Below are positions 1 to 14,100 of a DNA stretch of 64,000 nt, piece by piece. Origin of the DNA: Gyrodactylus bullatarudis. Taxonomy: Eukaryota > Platyhelminthes > Monogenea > Gyrodactylidea > Gyrodactylidae. Under the pieces are notes generated by a model. That model saw only the letters and a list, made by a program, of their open reading frames with translations. It did not search any database and had not been told where the DNA came from. Location of the stretch: contig SSNU01000187.1 in assembly GCA_012064415.1 (NCBI GenBank), positions 170,830 through 234,829 on the forward strand, read 5' to 3'. Position numbers and translations under genes: made by a program. Every line of letters starts with the position of its first letter. Position 1 is the stretch's first letter.

Positions 1-644
1 TCTAATGATACTAAGAAATAATTACTTAAATCCTAATTAAGGTAATTAAGGATAATTTTCCCATAGGAAATGTCAATTTTGTTAATTTCTGCTATAACTT
101 TTTTATTTCTCGATAGAATTGCAAATTTCAAGCACATTTGAGATCAGCATTTTATTTTTTACAAACCCTGAAAAAATCACCAGTGTACCTAAAAAAAATT
201 TTTTTCATCACCACCAGTGTAACTTTCGGAGGGGATGATTAAGTAGTATAAACAATGAATGAATATAGTGATATAGTTGTTTGAATGAATATAATTATAA
301 GGATAATTAATATATATATATTGTTTAGTGACGGTTGTCTTCTCTCATTCTTCTGCTAAATCAATAGGGATATTAAAATTTCTCATATTGACGTATATTT
401 TAAATGATAATTTAATGTTTTAAGCTTCTTTATTTAACTATCTAATCTTCAATTAAAATTAATCTATTTAGATTAGACACTCGTCTACTGATTTATCCTA
501 ATTTTGCTTTCGGTTTTAAGTCACTAACTAAATTAATTCTGATTTTTATCTAATTTTATTTAGAAAAATTAAATTCGTTTATTCATAAAATATTAAAAAA
601 TTGTGAAAATATTACAGAAACAAGCCAAGTTTAAATTTGGATTA
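1..644. other. Left-edge intron or flank sequence
   Basis: A+T-rich with no supportable gene. It lies inside or beyond the SGSM3 gene, whose SH3/RUN exons were searched for on minus and not found here. Confidence 0.4.
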
Positions 645-1130
645 AATATTGAATAAGTTATCATCTAAATCGACATTATCATCATCGACTATTTGATTTA
701 GAGCTTGAGCATCTCTTAATCGAAATATCAGATCAAACAGATGATTAAAAATTGTTGATGCAATTGATGAGTTATTATGCAAGTATTGGAAATTTTCAAC
801 TCTTGCAGCGATAGGCCTTTTGGTATTTTCTCTTTGAGTGAGCGCCAAAATCTTTCGATCGTATTTGTATGAATTGAAGGATCTCGTGGATTACATAATA
901 CAGTCTGTGATTAATTGTAATGTGCCAGTATCCTGCTGTAGCCCTCTATGAATGGATACTCCCCGGGAGCAAATTGAACATTTCTTGAATTTAGGTTTAG
1001 CATTGGAAATCTTTCTTCTACCATTACAACCAGGATAAGGGCAAGGACTTATGCCAACATTGATTAAATTATTCTCAATAAAGAAATTTGTGGCTTTAGA
1101 TTCAGAGTTACATAAGCTTCAAATTTCTTT
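645..1130 (-). pseudogene. Merlin (IS1016/ISXO2-type DDE) transposase remnant
   Basis: Read on minus, the N-terminal part gives a zinc-ribbon-like stretch (CPYPGCNGRRK...KKCSICSRG). After an internal deletion comes the C-terminal catalytic end NPRDPSIHTNTIERFWRSLK, the ISXO2-type ending with the catalytic glutamate. A frameshift then leads into NTKRPIAARVENFQYL...DDNLFNI and a stop. Order and motifs are Merlin-like. Most of the core between the zinc ribbon and the last motif is missing, so it is inactive. Terminal repeats were not identified. It lies in the 3' part of the SGSM3 locus. Confidence 0.7.
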
Positions 1131-2118
1131 GTCGCTGAGATCAACAAGTTAAATATTTGATATACATTGTTTATAATTCATATGGATGAAGCTTGAAAAG
1201 CTAGTCATAGGTTAATTATACACGTCAATATGAGAAATTAGATAGATTATTGGTGTATGCTAAATGTTGAAGGTCACCTGCCTTGATTAAGTCAAGGTTT
1301 AACACATAAAAAAGGTAGCTTAATTCTGATTGGTTGAAGCCTCACACGCATAATTCGCTAAAAAATTTCACCGAACTTCTTTCCAAGTGTTACCAAAATT
1401 TCTTTAAACAGCTTCAGTGAGGAGAATTCTGTCCTTATTCAAAGGCATTTTTCATTTCTATAAATAATTGAATGGATAATAATATAATTTGATCGGAAAT
1501 TTTTTATTGTTTCAAAAAAATTTCAAATGAAGAGGCGTTGATGTCTCAAATGGAATGTATTATATTGTCACTCTCAAATATATTATCTTGAAGCCATCAC
1601 CAATAAGAATTAGTAGTCTCAATGCGTATCTCCCTTATTCTCAGCCATTCTCCAGATATACATGAGCTTGTGGAAGATTTATTCTTTCGGATATGATATT
1701 ATCCGATAATTGTAGATCAGATATCATTGTAAACTATTATGCTAATACTGAATAATATACATTTCCTACGATAAAATTATGAGTCTGAATAAAGATGAGA
1801 TCTGCCAAAGGGGGTACTACAGACTGTGTTGTTTTCAATTTTAATTACTAAAGCATACATCGTCAACTTATATAATCTCTAATTGTGGGTAACTATCTGC
1901 TATTTATGGCTGATCTAAAGAACATTTTTTTCGAAGCTGAAACTTTTTTTGTTTATTTAAAGTGAGAGATTGTTCAAAAGGATCGAAATTAGTTGAAGAA
2001 ACTAATTTTTAAATTCTTGAAGGAACCGCGGATTTTTAAGGATCTTGATTCATTGAAATAAGGCATTTAAAATGATCAAGAAATCGAAATTCGACTCCTG
2101 AAATTAAAAATTGCTCAC
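1131..2118. other. SGSM3 intron, no gene seen
   Basis: A+T-rich intronic sequence after SGSM3 exon 10. I looked on minus for the next exons (SH3 start) and saw none that kept phase. There is a CCAATCAG-type box on minus near 1330. Confidence 0.4.
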
Positions 2119-5100
2119 TTGTATAATGGCCAGGCGAAGATCCACCAGCATTTCCGTTTGCTTAACATTTTTAAGTCGAGGATCAACATCTATATTATGG
2201 CACCAAATGTTTTCTAAGATAAATTACCCAAATTAGTTTAAGAATAATCTTTATTATTAAAAAATAAAAGTTAATTTTGTGGGCCTATGGACGTCTAAGC
2301 TACCCGACCAATTTTAATAAAATATAAACCAGTTATAGATTACCCCAAGGACCATGTCCTTAGCGAAAAAAATTTCTAGATTTGACCTTAGTTGGGCCGT
2401 AATCTCGATCAGAACCGAAAAAGTGGCTGATCAATCAGATGGCTTCATTTTTAACACGTAAGCTTGCTTCTCATTGGTCCAATCTAAGCTTAAATTTCTT
2501 CGTCTTTATACAAAAACAAAAGCTTTTTCGAATTTTAAGAAACACTGCGTAGCAGGTTCGGATCAGTTAGTGACGATTAAATTAAATGCAGCTATAAAAT
2601 AAACTACAAAATAATTAAAATGTGATTCAAGTCTGAATAATTTAATAAAAAGTTTAAGAAACCATTCTGAAGATAAGAAATCTGGACGACCCTACTTTAG
2701 TCCTCAAACCAAGCGAACATCTCAACCTGTTCTTACCAAAACTAAAAGTCTCAAGAAAATTGTATCAACGATTGCTAATCTAAGCGGGCAATTAAAAAAG
2801 GATAGATAATTTAGAAGAAATCAATAACTGTAAAAAAATTAGGTGGTCGCATTGACCTTTCGTCTTCCTATCTGAATTGAATCAAAAGGGTCTGTATTGG
2901 AAGATTTATGGGATTTTAAAAGATTGTAAAATAATCAGATGAAATCCTGCGAAATAAAAAGTTTTATCAAAGAAATTGAGACAAGAGGAGTCCTTAATTA
3001 TGAATTACAGTTTCAGTCCAGTAAAAGCTCATCGAGATATTGATATGCTCTTTTTTAAGTTCATAAAAGGATGAAAGTTAGAGAACCTCAAAAATCTCCC
3101 AAGGAAATAAGAAAACTCATTTCCGACTAAAATTAATTACTAGATTATCTTTGAAGATTATCCTTTTAAGCAAATTAAAATATTTCTGAACGGATTGAAT
3201 ATCTGAATAGAGAGTATTTTTTATCAAAAATATAGAGTTTTCGATTCAGAGTATTGTTCGATTAAACTTTTTAAAACATTTCTGACAAGTGTCACGAAAC
3301 GAGTCGATGAGAACATGCTTTTTTGAGTAATCGGTTAGTTCTTTGTAAATTTAATTAATTTACTGTATCATGAATATAAAATTAATATAATTCGAACAAA
3401 ATATTCATGAACTCCTTTTTTATTTAGGCAAAGTGAAATAGAACATGTTAGAATTTAAATGTTAGGAGAAGATTAAATAATCTCATCGATCAACATAATA
3501 ACAATATACAATTGAAAATTGTATTCAAAACTCAGAGATTGTTCAGTTTAATCCATAAGGATTTACTTGACCCTCAAGAAAAGAGGCTTGGGGGCTTCGT
3601 ATATAGGGCGTACTATTAGGAAGTTGTCAACAAGATCGCCTGATCACTTCAATAAAGATATCGCGGTGACCAGACATCTAAAACAGGAAACCCCTGCTGC
3701 TTCAATTTCTAATTTCTCTATCTTATACAAAAACCCAGGGGATGACAGCACAGATGCGTGGGTGAAGGAGAAATTTTTCATCAACATGTATAAACCTAAT
3801 TTGTGTGTTCAAAAGAACTATTCGTTTAATCTTCAACTGCCTTGGCCTATGTGAGCTTTTTCACTTTTTTCTCTTCACTTTTGCTATCTATTGAAGAGTT
3901 TTTGGTGTTTTTTAGCTTGAATTATATTCTTATTTCCATTCATGACTCTTATATTACGAATAAGTAATTCACGTAGATTTTTAAACACGTCCGAAAATCC
4001 AATTATATTCATAATTTAGAAAATTGAAGGTATATTAAAACCAAATGTACATTTCTTGAAGCATCATCAGTGGTAATTCTTCAAAAATGATATTAGTTAA
4101 GAATTCATTCAAGATAATATTTTACAAATAATAAAAGAAATAGAAAAGTCAACGAAAATAAGAATAAGATGCAAGCTGAAAAAACACCAAAACTCTCCAA
4201 TAAATAGCAACAGTGGAGAGAAAAGTGAAAAAGCTCACATTGGCCAAGGTAGTTGAAGATTATAAGAATAGTTTTTTTGAACACACAAATTAGGTTTATA
4301 CAGGTTGATAAGAAATTTTTCTTTCACCCATACATCAATGCTGTCATCATTAGGGTTTTTGTATAATACGGAAAAATTAGAAATTGAAGCTGTATGATTT
4401 TCTTGTCTAAGATGCCTTGTAACCGCAGTATCCTTCTTCAAATGATCCTACGCTCGTGTAGATAATTTCCTAATCGTTCTACCTACAATCACATTGGAAT
4501 TTGTAAACTAATAGAGTTTTCTCCTCTGGCTTCAGCAAATCTTTATGAATCAAACTAAACAATCTCTGAGTTTTAAATACAATTTTCAATTGTATGTTAT
4601 TATAATGTTGATTGATGAGATCATTTAGCCTTCTTCTAATGTCATTACTGAACCCATCACCTTTGAAGTTGAGCTTCATAAAAGAGCTGTTTTCTCCAAT
4701 TCATCTGTTTCGACAACCTCATTTCTATCCATAGATACATTCATGAATTTGTCAACAAATTTACCGGGATAACCATTTTCCTTCAGACTTAACTTCACGT
4801 TCTCTATTTTGTTCAAGGCTTGCTATCTTTCTTATCCTCTTACTTAGACCAATTACTAAGCCAACTTTATGAGAAATAGGACTGAAACTGGCATAATTTA
4901 GATACTTCCCGGTGTCAGTCTTCTTCTTATAAATATTTATCAGAATTGATCCATCTTCTCTTCTAGTCAATTTGACATCTAAGAAACTCAAGATACCATT
5001 AGATTATCTTTCCATAGTAAAAACTATATTCGGATGAAACGAATTCATCTTAGAGAAAAAATCATCTACTGATACGTTAGGTTTCATTAAAATAAAAGTG

Positions 5101-8100
5101 TCATCAACATATCTGATGTAAAAATCAGTGTAAGAATTGATTGTTTCAGACATTTTATTTAATTCTAACCAACCTAAGAACATGTCTGCTAAAAGAACCC
5201 ATAGCTATTCCATCTTTCTGGATGAATACTTTGTTTTGAAATGATAACGGAACGTTTGTACAACAGATTCTAATGAGATGAGTGATTTCATTACTTTGCA
5301 TTTCAAAACCTTCATGTTCATCAATGAAAGATTTAATAACATATAATGTCTCCTCAATGGGTACTAGGAAATAAAGAGCTTACATATAATGAAATCATTT
5401 CATTTAAACCAATATTTAAATCCTTAATTCTATCTACAAAACTACTCGGTTCAAAATTATATTCATTTAATCTTCAACTACCATGGCCTATGTGAGCTTT
5501 TTTATCTTTTTCTCTTCACTGTTGCTATTTATTGAAGAGTTTTTGGTGTTTTTTCAGCTTACATAATATTCTAATTTCCATTAATGATTCTTATATTCTT
5601 TAACTTTTACTATTTCTTTGTAAATTGTAAATTATTATTTTTCAGTCAAACTTTTACTTTTATCATTTTCAAAGAGAGACCACTGATGATCCTTTGAGAA
5701 ATGCGCATTTGGTTATAAATATATATTTATAAAAATATTAGAATTGATAAATCTATGAGTATTGAATATCCAAATACAGTATTGATAACAATTAACTTAC
5801 CAATAGAGTCAAAGCGTAGATATGAGGCTATACTGTTAAATTTAGAAGGGAAAATTCCTTTTGGAGGTTTAATTTCTCTCTTTGACAAATACTAAAATAA
5901 AAAAATACATACTGTACTGTGATATCTATGAAATTTTTGAAATGAAAGTAAATTTTCAAACCAAGTGCAATCAACCCTAGATGTAATAACTTACTGATTC
6001 TTTCATCTAATAATCAATTTTTAAATTCGTTAAAATTAGTAACAGCCAAAATTGCCGATGAGAAAAATTAATTCGCTTTATAAGCAAATTACAACAGGTT
6101 TCTATCTAAATATACCTTTGAAACCCACAACTAATTTGATGAGAAGAAAATGCTCTTTCTAATGGGCCTAAAATCTACAAAATAAGGGTTTAAAATGCCT
6201 ACTTTATAGTAGTTACATGTCTCTCAAGACTTTAGTGCTATTTTTGTGAATAGATTACACTCAGTAATACTTTCTACAAAACGAAAAATACAGTTTCAGT
6301 AAGGCATTTCTCTCATGAATTTATGGAAATTTTGTGTATAAAAACATACCTGTTTGGGAAATATCCGAGAGTTTTGTTGATTGTTTTCACCGATAAACTG
6401 GGATGATGGGAGTAGTTGGGATATATTCTGAATTTCATTACTCAGTAGTTGAGCTAAATGATGACGTCTGATTGAGGATATTTCTGTCATATTTAAATAA
6501 TCATCTTCAATATCATTGGCAAGCTAGCAGAAAATATGCATTAGATCATGGCATTTGACACAAAGATCATAAATTCGAGATGAATTATTTTCGATTGAGC
6601 AAATCAGTTTCTGTTATGCATATTTAAATGCTTGGACAGTTCAAGTTGGACTATATTCTAACTGAAATTAATTATTCTTAAAATAAATTTTGGCACTGAA
6701 AAAAAATTTATTTCAGACTATAAACTGATTTTCTGTTCATCAAATTATCAGGAATAAAGAATTTCACTTTGGTAATATATCTCACAGGTTCGTCTTATTT
6801 GGTAATGGATTAGCTCATGTAGCTCAATCTTACAGCTTAATTTCTTACGTACTAGTCAGTGTGGGATCCATTAGTAAGCTGTGGACGAACCTGTGGGATA
6901 TACATTACCTAAGCACCTAGAACGAAATATTTCTAGCTAATCTTTGTAAGTACAGGTGCTGCACTATTCATTATCGTGGGAATATTTTTTGGTCTTTGAA
7001 ATGGAGTGTAAGAATTCAACTATATTTTGAAATATTTTTCAGAAGTCAATAAGAGTTTTCAGCATGAATCATTTTTGAAACCGAAAATCAACTCAGTGTT
7101 TTAGTTTTGAATTATACTCTATGCGCTAATTTGGTACAATTTAGATCAGGGAATTTAGATCTGTTTTAATTTTAAAAAATGAACTTAAACTGGAAATAGA
7201 AGGAAAATGAAGGGAAGGAGTGAATCTTATGAATTATTGAAAGAGCGAATTTGATTTCTATCTGAGAGAGAAAGAGCATGGAATTTCTTTGTATGGATCT
7301 ATTGATCTAGCAGCAATTTCAAATAAAAGATATGAAAAGCGATAGTTATAACGAATTTCATCTATAGTCTTAAATTAATGAATTTAAAACGTTTTACTAT
7401 TGTATAAAATTAAATTTAATATTACAAAAGAACAATAATGTTGACTTTAAAATACAGTATTATCAAAAGAAGCTAAAACATTTTTTTAAATTCCAAAACT
7501 AGCTCTAACTGAATAGCTTTAATTGAATTCTGACTAATTTTCAATTTATATGGTCGGGAATATAAGCGCTACTGTTTGAACCCAATAGAATCTTTGTTAA
7601 GAATTCAACACAGAAAATTTGAAACTTAAAAGTATTTTTATTCATAATTGAATTTTATAGGAACACTTTATTGGGACAACAAAATAATTTTAAAGAGGAT
7701 ACAATATAATTTATGAAATATTGAAAAAAAAATTTAATCAAATTTATTATTTGAAACTATTTTTGAATTACTTCTATTTTAGAAAATTGAAAGAAGATTT
7801 ATTAAAACTTAATGTTGAAAGAGATTTGAATAAATGTAAGCTGAAAAACACTGAAAAACTACAATAAATACAATTAGTAGAGAGAAAAGTATAACAGCTT
7901 ACATAAGAAAAGGTTGTTGAAGGTTATAGGAATATTTTGAAACCTAAGTTTTAATTGTATAAATTTATGAAGAATTTCTCCTTCACCCAAACGTCTGTAT
8001 TTTCATAACTCGGGTTTTGATAAAATTAAATTCAATTTTACTACAGATAAGGGCGATCTATTCGCATTCATTGAAATTTAAAAAAATCAGTTAGTTTATA

Positions 8101-11100
8101 TATCTGAGTTTTTAATTCAGTGAATCAATCAGATTTAAGTAAATTAAAATTCAGTGAAAAAAACACGAGAAGTTTTTTTCATGCTCGCATTCAATCTTTT
8201 TTTTATCTTATGGTTTGTGAATACGCTGATTACGAATCTACAGTTGTTTTAACGCAATAATTTTTGGTTCAGAAGCAATCGATCAAAAAATGGGTCATTT
8301 TTTTATCCCAAAACAGGTTATCTTTGTAGCTTTAGGTAGCTATGACCCTGGGAAGTAGGTTTTCAAAAAAACGTTTTAAACAAAAATTAATTCTTTGAAA
8401 AAATCAACTCTCTTTAAATTAGTATAGCGCGAGTTTGACGAATGATAGAGCCAAGATCTTTGCGTATTCCAGGAGATTAATAAATTTCCTACCAAATGGG
8501 TGGTAAACTAGGTATTTTCTGAGGCTTGAATGAATAATAATGAGATGTTAAAATGACGTGTGATAGAACTATCACTGTGGGACTTTAAGGGTTAATAAAT
8601 AAAAACCAGGAATAGAATCAATTCAAACGATATATCAGGGGAAAGACCGTTAGATAAAGTAGAGGTGAGGGGCTAGTTTTTTCCCACTCAGCTCTATTCA
8701 TCACATACGCCTTGTTTATATATCTAATTCAGACTTATTTCGAACCAATGGGAGGGTGAGAAACCAATGAAATCCAAGTACATCAAATTTGCGAATTTCG
8801 TGGTACATGTTATAACTAAGACAAATTGATCTATTAATTAATTTTTAGATATTAATTAGAATTAAATAATTTCTAGATTGAGATGTTAAAATTTTTTAAC
8901 GTCACTTCTACGAAGACTTTGTTTTTTGGTCAATAAGGTAATGATTTTAGTATTATTAGATAGATCAGATTTTCTCCTGACTGGTACAAACTTTATATGG
9001 ATAAACTTGTTTTCTCCTTTCAAAATTAAACTCAGGTGGTGCATGATTTTAAAAATTTCTCTCTTTTACATTTTCCCAAATTATACCCAAACCTTGTAAG
9101 ATAGCACAGATTCGGATTCAACATAAATTTTTATATCCTGTTAAAAGTACTTTGATATTTTTTTATTTTACAACAGGTTTTATCGAAAAATATAACGCAA
9201 ATAATTAAACATTTTATCTGTTTTAAAATTGTATATATATCTAGCCGGTGTAAGAGTCTGATGAGATCCGGTGAAATATAAGCTTTATCACTAAATATTC
9301 ACTTGTCTTCTAAATCCTTACAATGAATTCTTCATTGGAAACAATTAAAGGTTGGTTTATATAACTAGGGATTCCCGAACCCTCAGGTAAATAACCTAGT
9401 TAATATGAAGATCGAAATAAAATGATTTTTACACAATTCTTAATTTTTTCATCAAGAAATCGAATTTGATTGAGACTTTTTAGAACCTATACCTTTTACA
9501 GACGAAAATGAGAGATTTCTTCAATCAAAAAGAGAAACTTTTCGTTTCAAAGTAAGAGTATACAATTATGAACAAAAGACATAATGTTATTGTATGAAGG
9601 TTAAGTACAAATAGTATATTCACATGTATCAATGGTATCTCGGACTTTGATTATATGTAATAATTAAGAGAAAATCCAATTCAAAAAATATTTTAGATCA
9701 TGAGGCCCATTTTCGAAAATTATTTTTCAATAATTTAAATTTTCCTCAAGTTGTTCAAGACGTCTAGCCATTCTTGAAAATCTTTTTGCTTTTACTCCAA
9801 GATGTTTAGATGATGATGTATGTAAAGAAAGATTCGACTAAGATGACTTTTTAATGTATTTTTCCCTCTAATATTTCAATACTCCTCAGGGAAATTTTGG
9901 AAAAAATGTACCCACAAGAAAATTTGATACATAAATTAGTAACAAACTGACTAGCTATTCCATTCAAAAAGTAATGGAATAATATATTACTTTTGAAAGA
10001 TTTCTGTCAGATATTTCTTTGAAAAGGAGATAATAACAAGGAAAGCAAGTAAATATTTACTTTCCAGAAAAAGTTGAGTTGTATAGTGGAAGAAGTATTT
10101 CATCACAATTTCTTGAAATTCTCTCATGTCTTTTATCAGAGATTTTTAGTCCTTCTTTTTAATCAGGAATCTTCTAGAGTAGGTAAGAATTTCTTACTAA
10201 GAAATCTCAGAAAATTATCGACGATAAATAGGGCCTCATAAATTAACCTTATAAAAGTAAAATTTACTTTGAAAGGAGATTTTGGATTTTTTAGGTCATA
10301 CATATTTTGTGACTCTACAACTTTGACTAATAAAAACTACTTTTGAGTAAAAATATAAAATTTTATAAAATAAAATTATTGTACTATACTGTAATAGAAT
10401 AACTAGAGCCCAAAAATTAATAAAATGCTTATTTCAATCAGCTATTCCTTCTTTTATGAAAACCGTTTAGAACTATAATTTTTTTCTGCTATGTCATCAG
10501 GTCTCAAAGTTAAAAGGTCTTTAAATGCATTCTTTTCAAGTTAATAATACATGAACACATTCCACATTTTCTGAGGTAGAGAGGTGATTTTCATTGTTTA
10601 ACAATTTGCTAGGCTCAAAATTAACTCTGAAGAATATGATTTTGAAGGCATCTTGATGTTCAGTTTAATTCCAACATCAACTGGTTTTTCGAAATTTTAT
10701 TCTGTTTACTTGTAAGTAGTTCAGGTAAGATATTTGTTGAAAATTCGCGATTAAAGTATTAAAATAATACCTTAAAATCGAAAAATAATACTTTTAGAAC
10801 TTCAAAAAGTTATTATTTTCCGAGGCTCTAATAATAATTAATAGGATTCAGGAATTTTAAACAATTTTCTGTTTTGATTTAATTAAAACAATCCTCTTGA
10901 GAAGTGCAACTCAATGATCTAAAAATGTCTTTAAGTTTACACTAGTTCAAAATAATTGTTTAAAAATTTATATTCTGGATCATGAATAATCAAAAATAAT
11001 CGTTGATATCTATTCCTTCATCCCTAATGTAGACGGTCCTTAGTTGGAGGCCTAATGATAAATATTCAGTTCGGCGTAAAGATTCAGAGTTGATTGATAA

Positions 11101-14100
11101 ATTTCATGCTCTGTTTGTAAATTATTATTACAGTATTAGTTAATTTGAATTGTTCTTTGAATTGAAACTGTTTGATTCTTCAAGATGAATGAACAAAAGG
11201 AAAACAAGAATGAATAAGGGAAAAGTCGAAACAATCTTGCTACTTGAATGACAATGGGAAAAAAGATCAATCTTCTCTTCTCTCTCTCTCTCTCACTTGG
11301 TTTGCTACTCTCGGCAAGTTAAAAAAAAGCTTACGTGAGATAGATTTTATTTGTTAATCTCTCCAACTACTACGATAAAACAATAATCATTCTCAATGGA
11401 TCTTTCAGTTAGTTTTTATTCATATTTCTTGTTAAAGCTTTTGTCTCTTAATAAGTTAAGACTTTATAGAGTATTTTATTTAGTAATGATTTGGTGCTTA
11501 CAATGCGTTATAAATTGAAAAACTGGATCTAATATGACTTTTTACAATGTAAAATTTCAGATTTAGTATGATTTGCTCAAAAGATATCATTCATAAATAA
11601 TTTTTTTTGTTTACAAACTACAGCTATTCTTGATAAAGTTGAGAATTTTTGATTCTAACAAAAATCTCATCCATCAAGGTTTCGAAATTCTCCGAAAAAA
11701 ATTAGGAAACATTTTTAATTTCTAGTTGGCGTGATTTTTCCATTTTTTAACTTTTCGTTGAAAATGTTTGTTGTATGGTTTTTTGAAAGGTGTAATAGGA
11801 ATCAAAGGTTATTTTTCAGGATCTCGAATAAACATAGAAACCTAGAAATCACTTGTTCTTAATCCCAGCATGACTTTAAGTAAGCAACCTCAGAAAACTC
11901 AATCTATATTGAGACATGACCCGTATTTCTCAACTCTTTCTCACTGTCTTAAAAAAACAGAAAAGTAATGAATATAAACGGTAAAAATTTTTAGAAATTT
12001 AAACTAGATTTATTAGATTATTACTAGAATCTGTTCGAGAATTGTAATGTTGATAGTTTTAAAAATTGAGCTGTACACTAGTATGCAATGAATAAATGGT
12101 CTAGTAATAAAAATGACAAAATATTTCTGATATTTCAACTAATTACGTATAAATGGTTACATATCATGTATGCAGTTCTCCAAGACATTCGGCCAAAAAT
12201 TACAAGAGCTGAAGTTTTCAAAAAATATTATCAAACTTGTATACCATAAAATGAACATAATCAACAAATCAATCTTTATCTAATACAGCTTGACAAAATA
12301 TTTGTAGCAATTTTTTCATCCTTTTTAATGATGATTAAAAAATTGTTGATCTTTTGTTGTTTGTACACGAATATCATTTTTCAAAGCTCCATACTTCCTC
12401 TGTAAATTGTTCTTTCAAAAATAGCTTTTCTGGCAACTAAATCAAGTTAATTTCAAGCTGATCTATAGATGATAAAGTGTGAAATTCTCTTTTATTTTAA
12501 ATGATTAATCTATTTCAAGACCGAATCTAATCAAACAACTTATTGTTTTGGTTAATGAATGCAAATTTCAAACATTGGTGAAAAAAATCTTGTAGTCAGC
12601 GAGACAAGTGACAAGAAAAACTCCTCATGAAAATTCCATTTGCACAGTTTAAAAATGATCTGTGGCACTTTTGGAATTTTAGTTATATCGAAACGTTATC
12701 CAATAAATAAATTGACAATATACATAACTTAATGCCCGTAGTTGTAACACGAAATTAGAGCAGAATATATAAACAATAAATTTAATGAACATATTCACGA
12801 GAGAATGTAACAAAATATAATCATCTCACCTTTAGGAATGTTTCAATATGTTCCACTTCAGAAGGGAGATTTGATAAAACTCTGAAAATGTCTGATATAT
12901 TTTCCATCTGGAGGAGTCGGTCTTCCTGTAAAAATGCAATTAAGTGAAATTAATTTAATTGCTTTGCATTAGAATAAAATATTTTTTAAAGGCTAATACA
13001 CGATTAAAATTTTATGAAGTTAAAAACTCTCTCTACTCATCTAATGACTATAGATGATAAGTTTTATCGTTTATTGGAAGAATAGAAAAACTTCCGGTAA
13101 TTGAAAATTTGGTTATTAAAATATTGAGCATATATAGTTCACAGACTGTGAATAGTGTTAATTTGTCTGTCTTTCTTTCAAATTTCTTAATAAAGCTTGG
13201 ATAACTTCAAATATTTTGTAAATATTATTGCAATCTTTGTACCAGATACACATAACTAATTTACTAATTTTTTCAAATAAAGAATCTTATTTATATATGA
13301 TGCCAGTCAGATGAGATCAACGCTCCATGAGCAATGTTCATTGAGCATACAAGCATATGTTCTAGGCAACATTTCTTACATTGCTAGTAACCAAGATGAA
13401 TCTACGACTTTTGCAACTTGATAAGAAAGGAATTCTCCCTATATTAAGCATTAATTACCTAAAGCTTGTTGACATGAAGATGAGGATTTTACCATTTGAA
13501 GAAAAAAATTATTTTATGAAAAATATGACCATTTTTCAAATTTCGTTTTCGCGCCAAAATCCCATTTTTTCAAACTTTGAACTGAAATTTTTTATTGATT
13601 TGAAGGGTGATCAAAAGAGTTATTTCAAGATCAGGGTTAGACAAAAAATAAGTTCAACTGAATCTGATCTTATTTACCTCATTATCGTTTGGGAGCTGAA
13701 TTTTCGTTTTCACTACTAAAATCAATGAAATTTTGATAACTCAAAATCCCTCATAAATGGTGAATCTTTCGAAATTCTTTTGGAAATATTTCTTCTCTTA
13801 TTGCGATCCTGAAAATCAACTTTTGATCGCCCTTCAACTTTCAAATCAATAAAAATTTTCAGTTCAAAGTTCGAAAAAATTGTATTTTGGCGCGAAATCG
13901 AAATTTGAAAATTGGTCATATTTTTCCTAAAAATAATTTTTTTCAGAATTTCTTTCTTCAAATGGTAAAAGTAGGCAAAACTAGTAGGATTCCAAATTCG
14001 ATTTCTTGATGAAAAAATCGAGATTTCCGTAAAAATCTCAACTTCGTTTCAAACAACTTAACAATTTTTACAAAAAACCGTATACCTTTTTACCGAAAAG

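Larger units (their letters stand above)
6524..12829. other. SGSM3 intron 7 (6306 nt), repeats only
   Basis: No other gene supported. It holds a hairpin MITE (6781-6897), a Penelope 3' fragment (7835-8025), CCAAT boxes near 8740-8770, a weak hammerhead candidate near 9240-9300, a (TC)n tract near 11275-11297, and A+T-rich dispersed repeat debris. Confidence 0.5.

Noticed and set aside
4040..5713. Twin-priming explanation for the inverted Penelope segments
   Set aside because: Twin priming splits one copy into non-overlapping halves. Here the 3' end of the element is present in both orientations, so at least two partial copies are needed.
6781..6897. tRNA gene
   Set aside because: It has a long hairpin but no A or B box and no anticodon arm; a MITE fits better.
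10485..10505. CTGATGA on minus as another hammerhead
   Set aside because: No paired helix I, and the following GAAAA is not in the right position relative to a helix II.
13381..13961. Two opposite-strand frames as a divergent gene pair
   Set aside because: They encode the same string because they are the two arms of one inverted repeat.
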